Source: Prauserella marina
GTDB taxonomy: Bacteria > Actinomycetota > Actinomycetes > Mycobacteriales > Pseudonocardiaceae
DNA: 64,000 nt
Direction: 5' to 3'
Assembly (NCBI RefSeq): GCF_002240355.1
Contig: NZ_CP016354.1
Coordinates: 62,001-126,000 of the forward strand
Positions within the stretch are counted from its first letter, which is position 1. The number at the start of each line of letters is the position of its first letter. Both the position numbers and the translations under genes were made by a program. Positions 1 through 8,163 of this stretch are shown here, in pieces. The notes below the pieces were generated by a model. It had not been told where the DNA came from. It made no database searches and saw only the letters and a list, made by a program, of their open reading frames with translations.

Positions 1-990
1 GCTGTCGTAGCCGGGTTGGCGGGTGATGACCTCGGCCCTCTCCGGTCCCGAGCCGAGTTCGACCGCGATGGACAGCGACCATGCCATCGCATTGGCCGGA
101 CCGAACGAATAACACAGCGTGTTCTTCTCGCCGGTGACGGCGGCTAGCTCCTCGGCGACCTGCAACCGGGCGATCGCTTCACCAGCCTGGTGGTTTTTGG
201 CGGCGGTCATGGCCGCTGAGAGGTGCAGCATCCCGGCGGCTTCGGCGGCGGTGGTGTCATCGGCGCTGGGGTCGGCTTCGGCGACGTCGGCCAGTGCGGT
301 GTCGCTGACCCATTGGGCGCGCCTGCGTGCGCCGAGCCTGCTCAGTGCTCCGGCGGCGGACATGCCGGCGAACCCGGCCAGTGCGGGGGAGTTGAGCAGG
401 GCGGCGGCGTCCTGGCCCCGCCGCGCGGAGGCGATCGCGAGGTCGATGTTGCCCAGCGAGCGGGCGCTGCCGCAGGCGACGATGCAGGCTTCGGTCAGCG
501 CGGCCAATGCCCGCCGCCGGGCGTCTCCGCGTGTGGTGGCGGCGTGGATGTGGAGTTCGGTGAGCAGGTCCCCCAGCGCGTGCCCGGCGATGGTGTAGCG
601 GGAATCGGCCGAGTGGATGTTGGCGGTGCGGGTGAGGTGTTCCAGCACGTGCAGCGGGCGGGCCGGGAGGTCGGGTGCGTCGTCGAGGGTGCATTCGGCC
701 AGCGCCACCGAGATCGGCGGCAGCGTGGCCAGGGCCTCGGCGCTGGCGCGGTCGTGGGGCAGATAGGGCTGCCCGGTCAGGTCCGCCACCGAACACCCCA
801 GCGCGTCGGCGAGGTCTTCCAGCAGTCCGCGGCGCTCGAATCGGCGTTCGCCCTTTTCCAGTAGCGACAGGTATTGCTTGGTGATTTGAGCGTGTCCGGC
901 GATCACCGCTTGGCTGAGGCCACGGCGACGGCGGATCGTGCGCACTCGCTGCCCGATCACAGCAGGATGGTGTGGTTCGGGTCGCGGCAT
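1..990 (-). CDS. XRE-family transcriptional regulator, partial (runs off left edge)
   Basis: The minus-strand frame is open from ATG at 990 to the left edge (330 codons) and begins MPRPEPHHPAVIGQRVRTIR. Residues 12-65 form a Cro/C1-type helix-turn-helix (RRRGLSQAVIAGHAQITKQ as recognition region, then LSLLEKGERRF). The rest is Ala-rich helical sequence typical of the TPR-like sensor half of long actinobacterial XRE regulators. Ligand and target are unknown. The same architecture recurs in the gene at 6083-7300. The stop codon lies outside the window. Confidence 0.85.
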   Translation of the reverse strand, partial: MPRPEPHHPAVIGQRVRTIRRRRGLSQAVIAGHAQITKQYLSLLEKGERRFERRGLLEDLADALGCSVADLTGQPYLPHDRASAEALATLPPISVALAECTLDDAPDLPARPLHVLEHLTRTANIHSADSRYTIAGHALGDLLTELHIHAATTRGDARRRALAALTEACIVACGSARSLGNIDLAIASARRGQDAAALLNSPALAGFAGMSAAGALSRLGARRRAQWVSDTALADVAEADPSADDTTAAEAAGMLHLSAAMTAAKNHQAGEAIARLQVAEELAAVTGEKNTLCYSFGPANAMAWSLSIAVELGSGPERAEVITRQPGYDS

Positions 991-1089
991 CTCGACCACC
1001 TCAGTCCCTCCCGACTGACCTAGTCATCGAGCATATCCCCACCCCACACCAGCAGCGCCGGAGTGGGCAGGGTCGGTAGGCTGCCGGAC

Positions 1090-1488
1090 ATGTCGCACCC
1101 GGATGACTCCCTCGCCGACAAGGGGGCCGCGCTCGAAACCGAAATGGCCGAGATGAAGGCACGTCTGTCCCGGGTGGCGCAGGATGCCGCCGCCGCGCAG
1201 GTCCTCGCGCGGGGCGCGGACCGCGACGTCGCCGACCTCACCCGCGAAATCGGCGAGTTCCGCACGCACAACACCACCCTGCACAACACGACCCGCGAAG
1301 ACCTGCGCGATGTTCGCGAGGATCTGCGGGAAACTCGGCAGGACCTGAAAAACCTGCGGGAAGCAACGACCAACGGGTTCGTGGAGATGCGCGGCAAGCT
1401 CGACGCCGCCGCAGCGGGGCAGGCGCAGATCGCAGCCATGCTGACCACGCTGCTCCAGCGCGACGACCAGAACGACGACACCAACTGA
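1090..1488 (+). CDS. Small coiled-coil protein of unknown function
   Basis: The protein starts MSHPDDSLADKGAALE and has 132 residues. It is almost entirely helical and rich in Glu, Arg and Asp. A heptad-like stretch (EDLRDVREDLRETRQDLKNL, residues about 76-95) is typical of a coiled coil. There is no signal peptide or catalytic motif. I chose ATG 1090 over the upstream GTG 1063 because the first nine residues from 1063 look non-coding. Function unknown; it may be a multimerisation or adaptor protein. Confidence 0.6.
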   Translation: MSHPDDSLADKGAALETEMAEMKARLSRVAQDAAAAQVLARGADRDVADLTREIGEFRTHNTTLHNTTREDLRDVREDLRETRQDLKNLREATTNGFVEMRGKLDAAAAGQAQIAAMLTTLLQRDDQNDDTN

Positions 1489-1519
1489 CCCCGCACCGGG
1501 GGACTGGGGAGTTTGCTGC

Positions 1520-2491
1520 GTGACCGTCATCCGCGTCGCCACTTGGAATCTGTTCGAGTTCGATCGGCACCGGGGGGATAAGGACGCCGCCACCCGCTAC
1601 CGCCGAATCAGCAGTGTCCTGGCTGAGCTGGACGTCGATATCGCTGCGGCGGAAGAGGTCTGCGGTCGCGGATCACGCGCGCTGGAAGAGCTCGCCGTCT
1701 CGGCGGGCCTGGACTGCTGGTATGACCCGCCGTTCGTGACGTACGAGCGCCGGGTCGCGATCACCGACACCGGGTCGCGGGAATCCGATTTCCACGTGGG
1801 TCTGCTGTGGACACGCAAGGCAGCGAAGGTTCGGGCTCATCGGGACGGATTCCGCGGCTACCCCGGTGGCGGGGAGTTCTGGCACGGCCTTGCGCTCCAA
1901 AAATTCGAGATCGAGGGCCTGGACCGGCCGCTCGTCGTGGGTTCGTATCACGGGGCGCCGTTCGCGCAGGACGCCCGTCCGGACGAAGCCCGGCGGGTCG
2001 TGTCGGCCATGACCCGACCCGACCCCGACCATCGGCTCGCGATCGTGGGCGCGGACTGGAACTCGATCTCGGCCGACCGCATCCAGAACCCCGATGGGAC
2101 CTGGACGTATTGGCATCCCGACCCGTACTGGAACGAAAACGGCCAGAACACCTGGCGGGACATATACAACTACCAGTGCATCGTCACCGAACGCGACGAA
2201 CAGGGACGGCCGACTCGGTGGCATGCTGACCGCCGCCCCGGCCAGGTTCTGCTCGACGCGGGGTGCCGGGACGCCGCCGCGCTGGCGGGCGCGGCCTGGA
2301 CACCCACCACCGGACACCACCCCGCCGACGACGCGCCGTTCCGCACGATCGACACTCACCGGGTCTCCCCGGCCCTCGCGCCCGCGGTGATCGGCTGGGA
2401 GGTCATCGACACCGACGCGGCCAGAAAGGTGTCGGATCACCTGCCGGTCGTCACCACCCTCGACCTGGCACGCCTCCCCGCCGCGGCGTAG
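1520..2491 (+). CDS. Endonuclease/exonuclease/phosphatase (EEP) family protein
   Basis: GTG start, 323 residues. The N-terminus IRVATWNLFEFDRHRG matches the EEP-fold opening (TWNL, with the metal-coordinating Asn). Later residues IVGADWNSIS (about 174-183) give the DWN motif, and KVSDHLPVVTTL near the C-terminus gives the catalytic SDH motif. Together these indicate a metal-dependent phosphodiesterase or nuclease of the DNase I / exonuclease III superfamily. No signal peptide is seen, so it probably acts in the cytoplasm on nucleic acid or another phosphodiester. Substrate unknown. It lies 31 nt after the coiled-coil gene and could be co-transcribed with it. Confidence 0.8.
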   Translation: MTVIRVATWNLFEFDRHRGDKDAATRYRRISSVLAELDVDIAAAEEVCGRGSRALEELAVSAGLDCWYDPPFVTYERRVAITDTGSRESDFHVGLLWTRKAAKVRAHRDGFRGYPGGGEFWHGLALQKFEIEGLDRPLVVGSYHGAPFAQDARPDEARRVVSAMTRPDPDHRLAIVGADWNSISADRIQNPDGTWTYWHPDPYWNENGQNTWRDIYNYQCIVTERDEQGRPTRWHADRRPGQVLLDAGCRDAAALAGAAWTPTTGHHPADDAPFRTIDTHRVSPALAPAVIGWEVIDTDAARKVSDHLPVVTTLDLARLPAAA

Positions 2492-2508
2492 CGGTGGGTG
2501 TGCAGGGA

Positions 2509-2688
2509 ATGATCGGTCGGCATAGTCCTGCGTATGTTCGCCTGGGTGGGAACGCAGGAGGAGCCGCGATACACCGACACCGACGCCCGTGCTGTATCGA
2601 CGTCGGCGAGTCCGCCCGGCGGTTCATCGTCGATGACGACGACAAGGATTTGGTCGAGGTCCGGTGCCGCCCGGACGAGGGCGCATGA
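2509..2688 (+). CDS. Possible small acidic-tailed protein
   Basis: A 59-residue frame from ATG 2509 ends ARRFIVDDDDKDLVEVRCRP plus DEGA. The strongly acidic C-terminus looks coding, but the N-terminal half is not convincing and another frame (from 2534) overlaps it. It occupies the otherwise empty gap between the EEP gene and the next operon. Weak call, no function proposed. Confidence 0.25.
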   Translation: MIGRHSPAYVRLGGNAGGAAIHRHRRPCCIDVGESARRFIVDDDDKDLVEVRCRPDEGA

Positions 2689-2727
2689 GGTTGTGATCGC
2701 TACGGTGCCACGGTGGTGGAGAACGAC

Positions 2728-3021
2728 GTGAAGCCGATGCGGGTGGGTGTCTACGTGGATGCGTTTAACGTCTACTACGGCGCCCGCGCGCAGTGCGGCC
2801 GAGGCACCCCGGGGTGGCGCTGGCTCGACCTCGCCGCGCGGGAAGCGCTCGGGGATGCTCGCGACCACCTCGCCTCCGACTGGCGGCCTGCGGGTTCGGC
2901 GCTGTCCGACCTGGAGGCTGAGGCCCGCGTCGCCGCACGTGACCGGATCGCTGAGGCGAAGATGCTCATCGACCAGGCCAAGACCGCGCTGTACACGGCG
3001 CAGCCGGGCGGTGACTCATGA
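2728..3021 (+). CDS. Truncated or chimeric NYN-domain protein
   Basis: From GTG 2728, with GGTGGAGA 8 nt upstream, the protein starts VKPMRVGVYVDAFNVYYGAR. That is the opening of NYN (LabA/PIN-like) ribonucleases, with the catalytic Asp in VDAFN, followed by CGRGTPGWRWLDLA as in that family. After about 40 residues the similarity stops. The remaining 55 residues are a helical, Ala/Glu-rich tail unrelated to the NYN core, so the later acidic catalytic residues are missing. It is probably an RNase fossil or a remodelled protein. It overlaps the next gene by ATGA (3018-3021) and starts the translationally coupled run to 5905. Confidence 0.55.
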   Translation: MKPMRVGVYVDAFNVYYGARAQCGRGTPGWRWLDLAAREALGDARDHLASDWRPAGSALSDLEAEARVAARDRIAEAKMLIDQAKTALYTAQPGGDS

Positions 3022-4412
3022 CCAACCCCTGGCCCGGCCCCGTCGAGGGCGCGCCGTTCACCGACCGCTCCCTGGCTACGGTGCGGCTGGCGCGCCTGGC
3101 CGCCGAGGCGGCCGAGAGCGCAGAGGCCCTGGTGCCGATCGGGCAGCCTCCCCGAGGACTACGACCGGAGGGCATGTACCTCGATGACGCGCTGCGGTTC
3201 CTGGTCGAGGCCCGTGGTGTCGTCGACGCGGCCATCCAGCTCGAACTCGCCCACAACACCGACCGGGACACGCTGATCGAGACAGCCGCCGACTACGGCG
3301 AAACCATCGATCTCGATCGCGCCGAGCAGCGCTGGCGCGAGTGGGACGAGTTGCGGGTGCGCGCCACGATTCCTGGCAGGGGCAGCGAGGCGGGGCTCCC
3401 CGACGAACTGGGTGACCCACGGGGCTGCGCCGATCGTGTCGATACCTGGCTTGCCTGGCTCGCCGTGCGCCGCGATCCGCGCACCGTACGGACCGGTCAG
3501 GTGGCCGATCGGCTGGTGGCGATGGATGCGTTCGCCGAGCTCGGGCTGTGCTCGGCTCAGCGCGACCGGCTCCGCGCAGAGCAGCTCGCGCCCCTGCCGC
3601 ACCCCCTCGCCCTGATCTACGAGCGCGAGGCCGTGCTCGCCGACGCCATGGCGGCCGCCGGCCACGACGGCTACGACGAGATCGCCGACCAGTGCCGCGC
3701 CCGCGCCACCGAAATCTGTGCAGCCGCAACAGATTCCGAGAATCCGGGCGCGCGGACCACGAGCGTCCTGGTCCCCGACGACGAGGAACTGGCTGGACTG
3801 CTGAACCGCGCCGCCGACTTGTTGGAGGCCGTGGCGGTCAACCTGGAGGAATCCCAGGCGGAACCACAGCCGTGGCGGTTCCCGGTTCCGCTGGCCGACC
3901 GGGGCGCGGTGAAGGCGCTGGACCGGATCGCCTCGGCGGTGCGGGACCGATCAACGACGTGGCAGGACTCGCCATCGGGGCCGTGGCTCTACGCCCCGGA
4001 CGGGCGGTACCAGCACGCCCCGATCCGAGTGGTGCCCCTCGCCCCGGACGATCTGTCCACATTGGAGGCGGCGGTACACACCTGCGTCCGGGCACTGACC
4101 CCCGGCGCGGGCGCGGACGATCCTGCCCTGGCCGACCTCGCCGAGGTGATCGATCAGCTGGAGCTGCCCGGTGACGACATCGGGCGCAGGCCGCCGATCA
4201 CCGGCCGGCACGGGCTCGACGCTCTCGCACGGGTGGTGGCCCTGCTTGACCTCGCACCCGACACCGACACGCACACCCTCACCGCATTGGTGACCGACCA
4301 GAGCACCGACATCACGTTCACTGCGTCACAGGAAGCCGCGTATCAGCGGCTGACCACCCGGTGGGTCGCGCTGCTATCCAACGGCGCCCCCCTTCACCGC
4401 TACCAGTACTAG
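3018..4412 (+). CDS. Conserved hypothetical protein, 464 aa
   Basis: Starts MTNPWPGPVEGAPFTDRSLA. Acidic, Ala/Leu-rich and mostly helical, with no membrane segment, P-loop or catalytic motif that I can recognise. Sequence such as LRFLVEARGVVDAAIQLELA suggests helical repeats. It is translationally coupled to the NYN-like gene and followed at 18 nt by another unknown gene. Low-complexity composition and position suggest a plasmid accessory protein. Function unknown. Confidence 0.65.
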   Translation: MTNPWPGPVEGAPFTDRSLATVRLARLAAEAAESAEALVPIGQPPRGLRPEGMYLDDALRFLVEARGVVDAAIQLELAHNTDRDTLIETAADYGETIDLDRAEQRWREWDELRVRATIPGRGSEAGLPDELGDPRGCADRVDTWLAWLAVRRDPRTVRTGQVADRLVAMDAFAELGLCSAQRDRLRAEQLAPLPHPLALIYEREAVLADAMAAAGHDGYDEIADQCRARATEICAAATDSENPGARTTSVLVPDDEELAGLLNRAADLLEAVAVNLEESQAEPQPWRFPVPLADRGAVKALDRIASAVRDRSTTWQDSPSGPWLYAPDGRYQHAPIRVVPLAPDDLSTLEAAVHTCVRALTPGAGADDPALADLAEVIDQLELPGDDIGRRPPITGRHGLDALARVVALLDLAPDTDTHTLTALVTDQSTDITFTASQEAAYQRLTTRWVALLSNGAPLHRYQY

Positions 4413-4429
4413 CGACGAGATGAGGCCCC

Positions 4430-5023
4430 ATGACCCCGGCCATGCCTGACGCGTACCAGCCGCTGACCTACCAGCAGGTCGCGGACCTGGCCGAGCGGAT
4501 GGCCACCGTGCTCGGCCCGGCGATGCTCACCAGTGACCCCGACCCGCTGGCACACGCGGCGTGGATGACGCACAAAACGCTTCACACGATCGCCCAGCTC
4601 CTCAAGCCCGAACCACGCGAGCCCGAAGGTCGGGCCGTGTGGCTGGACACGATCGCCGACTGCGCCAACCATGTGCGCCGGGCAGCGCACCGGCAGTGGG
4701 CATCCGAAGCCACCGACACCGACGTCGCGATGTTCACGGAGAACACGGCGATCACCAGCGCCGAGATCGGCGAAGCCCTACCGCCCGAGACCGCCACAGT
4801 GACTCTGGTGCTGCCCGATGGCATGACCAAGGTCGAGGTCACCCTGTCTACCGCTGGTCCTCGCGCCGCCGGGCCGGAGGGCTGGACGACGTGGGCCAGC
4901 GACAGCCCGCTTCCCCTGGCCCCGATCGACGGTCTGCGGCACCTCGAAATTCAGAGCCTGCTGACCAGCCTCAGCGAAGTGATCACGCAGGCGCTGCATC
5001 CGCAACTGCTGGAAGAATCATGA
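4430..5023 (+). CDS. Conserved hypothetical protein, 197 aa
   Basis: Starts MTPAMPDAYQPLTYQQVADL. The N-terminal half is helical. The second half has a beta-rich stretch, TATVTLVLPDGMTKVEVTLS, and ends LLEES. No family recognised. It lies 18 nt after the preceding gene and shares an ATGA overlap with the next. Confidence 0.6.
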   Translation: MTPAMPDAYQPLTYQQVADLAERMATVLGPAMLTSDPDPLAHAAWMTHKTLHTIAQLLKPEPREPEGRAVWLDTIADCANHVRRAAHRQWASEATDTDVAMFTENTAITSAEIGEALPPETATVTLVLPDGMTKVEVTLSTAGPRAAGPEGWTTWASDSPLPLAPIDGLRHLEIQSLLTSLSEVITQALHPQLLEES

Positions 5024-5157
5024 CCGCACCGGACTTTCTGGCGGCGGCCGACCGGATTCCCCATGGGGAACCAATTTTGGATCGGGCGCGTGAGCGGGCG
5101 CGGCTGGCCGACCAGCTCCGCGCGGCCGCCGAGCAACTAACGCAGGTGCACGCATGA
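5020..5157 (+). CDS. Small helical protein, 45 aa
   Basis: The ATG at 5020 overlaps the TGA of the preceding gene (ATGA). It encodes MTAPDFLAAADRIPHGEPIL followed by a charged helix (DRARERARLADQLRAAAEQL) and ends at 5157, overlapping the next start by ATGA. The coupling at both ends is the main evidence that this short frame is real. Function unknown; the helix could mediate oligomerisation. Confidence 0.55.
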   Translation: MTAPDFLAAADRIPHGEPILDRARERARLADQLRAAAEQLTQVHA

Positions 5158-5717
5158 CGGCCCGGTCGCGCCAGTCGACCAAACTGGCGTATGTGCTTGG
5201 CGAGCATTTCGGGGTGCGGGTCGAGGTCGCCTACGACGGTCCGCCCAGTCACGGCGGGCGCTACGGCGGCTGGATCGTGAGCTGGCCTGACGGCCCCACC
5301 ACCGACACGATGCGCGCCGAGATCACCCGGCGGGCTCCGCGCTATCCCGCCGTGGACACGACGATCCTGCGCTTCCACCGGGGACGCACCGACCAAGGCG
5401 AAGCCGCCGCCGTGGTGGCCTGGCTGGCCGAGCATCCCGACCGCGTCGACGAGCTCGGCCACAACTCGTTCTTGCGGGAGACTGCCGTCGACGAGACCGA
5501 TTTCCCCGAGCGGCTCGACGAGGCGGTGCAGCGCCGGGCCCGCGCGCTGCTCAGCCTCGACCGGGGTGGCGTGTCCCCCGCCGCGCTTGCCCAACTCGGC
5601 GACCGTGTCCGGCGCGGGGGCTGGGAGCAGGCCATGGACTGGCTCGATCAGCTCGCCGCCGTCGCCGAGGGCACCGCAGGCGACAACATCATCCCCGTCA
5701 CCAGGAGGACCCGATGA
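5154..5717 (+). CDS. Conserved hypothetical protein, 187 aa
   Basis: Starts MTARSRQSTKLAYVLGEHFG. Residues about 20-60 (VRVEVAYDGPPSHGGRYGGW, then IVSWPDGPTTDTM) look like a small mixed alpha/beta domain. The rest is helical and acidic. ATGA overlaps on both sides show it belongs to the same translational unit. No catalytic motif recognised. Confidence 0.6.
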   Translation: MTARSRQSTKLAYVLGEHFGVRVEVAYDGPPSHGGRYGGWIVSWPDGPTTDTMRAEITRRAPRYPAVDTTILRFHRGRTDQGEAAAVVAWLAEHPDRVDELGHNSFLRETAVDETDFPERLDEAVQRRARALLSLDRGGVSPAALAQLGDRVRRGGWEQAMDWLDQLAAVAEGTAGDNIIPVTRRTR

Positions 5718-5905
5718 CCACTCCGACCATGCCCGACGAGGTGTTCCAGCCGCCGTCGCTACCCGCCAACGAGGTGCTGCTGCTCCTGGCTCTCGCCGAG
5801 TTCGACGCGATGGCCGCTGGGCACCACGGTGAACAGACTGGTATCGCACTCGTCCGGAACCGCGTCCAGGAGAGGGCGGGGTTCCCGAGTGTCGAAGTCC
5901 GATAG
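5714..5905 (+). CDS. Small hypothetical protein, 63 aa
   Basis: Starts MTTPTMPDEVFQPPSLPANE by ATGA overlap with the preceding gene and carries a hydrophobic helix (VLLLLALAEFDAMAAGH). It is the last gene of the 2728-5905 run. The helix is short for a membrane segment. Function unknown. Confidence 0.5.
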   Translation: MTTPTMPDEVFQPPSLPANEVLLLLALAEFDAMAAGHHGEQTGIALVRNRVQERAGFPSVEVR

Positions 5906-5971
5906 TCCGTGCCTCCGGTAGCCTGAGTCACGGCTGCCGCACGTCGCTGCCAGCTTCCGAACTGATCTGGT

Positions 5972-5999
5972 TGTTGGCGCGCTTAGCGCGGGCCAACAG
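5972..5999. terminator. Hairpin between convergent genes
   Basis: TGTTGGC-GCGC-TTA-GCGC-GGGCCAACA forms an imperfect hairpin between the convergent genes ending at 5905 (+) and 6083 (-). It probably terminates one or both. No T-tract follows, as is common in actinomycetes. Confidence 0.45.
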
Positions 6000-6082
6000 T
6001 TCACGATGGCGTGGGATCACGCCGCGAAACGCTATTCGCGGATTGGTGCTGTTTGTGTCCTATAGGGACACAACGCCGCAGT

Positions 6083-7300
6083 TCACCCGGCTGGGGTAAT
6101 CCCCATTTTCCACGCGACGTACCGCAGGTCGCGTCCTCCGGCATCGCGGCGGGCGGTGGTGAGCAGGCTACGGATCGCGTCGCGGGCGAAGACGTTTTTG
6201 CGGATCTGCTGGGGGGCAAGTTCTTGTGCGCGCGCGATGGCGCGGATGCCCTGGTCGCGGGTTTTGCGCTCGGCGAGCAGGCCGCGCCCGAGGTCGGCGT
6301 AGAAACTGGCCTGACGGCCCCGCGAGATCGTTTCGGGCCGGACTTGGGAAGCGAATTCGGCGACTTTGCCGCCCAGGCCCATTTCCGTACCGATGGAGAC
6401 CTTGAAAATCGCGACGTTCGTTTTGCCGAACTGCATCACACCCGCGGGCCACGGGCTGAGATCGTGGCCGAGATGGTCAGCGATGTCGCTGGCCTCCGAA
6501 AGATGCGAGTCCGCATCGTCGCGGTTTCCCTGCGCCGCGGCGGCCAAGGCTGCCGTCAGGTGCGCCATCCCGCGCGTTTCCATCCGCTCGGGAGGTGCGG
6601 TGTCAGCCGCCTTGATGGCGAGTTCCTGCTGCCGAGGCCGATTGGTCGCGGACAAGAAGTGGGCGCGTCCCCAATCGGCCACGCCCTGCCACACGGGATC
6701 GTCCAGTTTCTGCGCGGCCTCGTCCATGCGGTCGACGGCCAGCGATGGCATCCCTGCCAGGCGCAGCCGCGACGAGATACTGCCTGCCACGTGGTACGCG
6801 GTGATCAGGGGAGCCAGCGCCTCACGCCCCACAACCGGGTCGGTGGCGGCAACCAGCAGATCACGAATCAGCGGCACGAGCCGGTCCACCTGGGTGGGGT
6901 AATCGCCCGCCCCCTTGCTTTGAGGATCCGACGTCGGGTTGTTGCGATCGGCGTGGAACGCGGCGAGATCCGCAAGGATGTCGGGAAGCGGCCGCCCTGG
7001 CGCATCGGGTACCTCGCCGATACGCCAGCCGCTGAGCACGTCAGCCAGGGTCGCCGCCGCTGTCGCGGTGGCCAGGTCGTTCTCCGGAGTGTCCGGCTCT
7101 CCGGTGAACTCCGAGGGCGCGACCTTGAGAGTGTTCGCGAGGGCTTCCAGAGTCTGCCGGTTCACCGGCTTCTCCCCGCGTTCGATCTTGCCCAGCCATC
7201 CGTAGGAGATCCCGGACAGATCGCTGGTTACGCGCAGCGACAGCCCACGACACGACCGAACTTCACGAATACGGCGACCCACGCCGAGGGTGTCGTTCAT
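6083..7300 (-). CDS. XRE-family transcriptional regulator with helical sensor region
   Basis: From MNDTLGVGRRIREVRSCRGL, a Cro/C1 helix-turn-helix covers residues about 7-62 (LSLRVTSDLSGISYGWLGKI, then ERGEKPVN). About 340 residues of TPR-like helices follow. It is the same class as the partial gene at 1-990, and these usually act as stand-alone ligand-responsive regulators. I placed the start at ATG 7300; ATG 7306 and an upstream GTG at 7333 are also possible. Neighbours do not reveal the target. Confidence 0.85.
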   Translation of the reverse strand: MNDTLGVGRRIREVRSCRGLSLRVTSDLSGISYGWLGKIERGEKPVNRQTLEALANTLKVAPSEFTGEPDTPENDLATATAAATLADVLSGWRIGEVPDAPGRPLPDILADLAAFHADRNNPTSDPQSKGAGDYPTQVDRLVPLIRDLLVAATDPVVGREALAPLITAYHVAGSISSRLRLAGMPSLAVDRMDEAAQKLDDPVWQGVADWGRAHFLSATNRPRQQELAIKAADTAPPERMETRGMAHLTAALAAAAQGNRDDADSHLSEASDIADHLGHDLSPWPAGVMQFGKTNVAIFKVSIGTEMGLGGKVAEFASQVRPETISRGRQASFYADLGRGLLAERKTRDQGIRAIARAQELAPQQIRKNVFARDAIRSLLTTARRDAGGRDLRYVAWKMGITPAG

Positions 7301-7321
7301 CGGCATCCCTTCGCAGAGTTG

Positions 7322-7371
7322 CCCCCTTCGCACGCCCCCGGTGATCAGCCGGGGGCCTCCTCCTGCGAAGG
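7322..7371. terminator. Nested hairpin between TA-like pair and XRE gene
   Basis: Two nested stems: outer CCCTTCGCA (7323-7331) with TGCGAAGGG (7363-7371), inner GCCCCCGG (7334-7341) with CCGGGGGC (7349-7356) around TGATCAG. On the minus strand this follows the toxin-like gene and precedes the regulator start, so it is either a terminator for the TA operon or a leader hairpin of the regulator. Confidence 0.55.
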
Positions 7372-7453
7372 GAGTACCAGCCAGCGTACAGATGCCGCCG
7401 CAAGAAAATCGTTGAGCCGATGTTCTCTACCAACCCCAACGCCTGTGGCGTGC

Positions 7454-7705
7454 TCAGCCCATCCATTGGATGTCGAGCAGGTCCACGCGTTCATCCCAGT
7501 CGGAGATCAGGTAGCAGGCCAGCCCTTCCCCGTTAGGGCCGAACACCCAGGTGAGCACGCCGTCCGGGACGGCCGGGTTGAGGGGCGTGCCGTTTTCGGG
7601 GGTGATTTCCAGGACTGCGGCCAGTTCGCGCCAGGCGTGCAACGCTTCCCAGGGGAGCGCGTCGAGTTGGGCTTGCGTCGTGTCGTCGACGTGGATGCGG
7701 TACAA
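7454..7705 (-). CDS. RelE-like toxin candidate of the DUF6247-linked type
   Basis: From TTG 7705 the protein reads (M)YRIHVDDTTQAQLDALPWEA and ends with VFGPNGEGLACYLISDWDER then VDLLDIQWMG. This fits a compact RelE/ParE-like fold of about 83 residues with the usual strand-rich C-terminal half (TWVFGP, YLIS, VDLLDIQW). I recall small proteins of this shape downstream of DUF6247 genes in actinobacteria. The frame is open upstream to 7807, but that part overlaps the antitoxin and reads as non-coding. Toxic activity is inferred from family and context only. Confidence 0.6.
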   Translation of the reverse strand: MYRIHVDDTTQAQLDALPWEALHAWRELAAVLEITPENGTPLNPAVPDGVLTWVFGPNGEGLACYLISDWDERVDLLDIQWMG

Positions 7706-7718
7706 CTGTGCGCCGGAT

Positions 7719-8057
7719 TTAGATGCCTGCGTCGGCGCGGGTGGTCTCCAGCGGTTCATCCGCAGGCACCGGTCGCCCGGTGCGCAACTCCGCCGCACGG
7801 CGAACAACGTGGTGGAACCGATCGGGCTCGCGCTGGAGCACAGCCAGCCTCCGCCACTGTTCCAGCAGGGCGTGCAGCTCGGTGAGGTCCAACGTGCCCT
7901 TCATGCGCTCAAGCGTCTGAGCGAACTCTTGCTTGAATTGTTCCTGATCGGCAGGCAGCAGCGCCGCGCTGATCGCCTTTGGGTCCGCGCCCGGCCGCAA
8001 ACTCGACGCGGGCGGTGGGCCCGCGGGGAGGGCGTGGTGCGCGGTCATGTCGGTCAT
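7719..8057 (-). CDS. DUF6247-family protein, probable antitoxin
   Basis: Starts MTDMTAHHALPAGPPPASSL. The core, DPKAISAALLPADQEQFKQE then LDLTELHALLEQWRRLAVLQ, matches the DUF6247 pattern as I know it. The TAA stop lies 14 nt before the likely TTG start of the toxin-like gene. A second, longer DUF6247 gene is at 28850-29362. The role as antitoxin is inferred from gene order. Confidence 0.65.
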   Translation of the reverse strand: MTDMTAHHALPAGPPPASSLRPGADPKAISAALLPADQEQFKQEFAQTLERMKGTLDLTELHALLEQWRRLAVLQREPDRFHHVVRRAAELRTGRPVPADEPLETTRADAGI

Positions 8058-8163
8058 CGTAGCCGCTACGGCCCCCGCTTGCGGTGACCGTGTCAGGGCA
8101 CGGTGGCCGATTCGTCGACACCGTGCGCCAGGATCGCGTGGACTCGGATCTCCCGCTGAACGG

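Noticed and set aside
6011-7885. Long plus-strand frame (624 codons)
   Set aside because: It is antisense to the XRE regulator and TA-like genes, with the Arg/Gly/Val-rich composition of a high-GC shadow.
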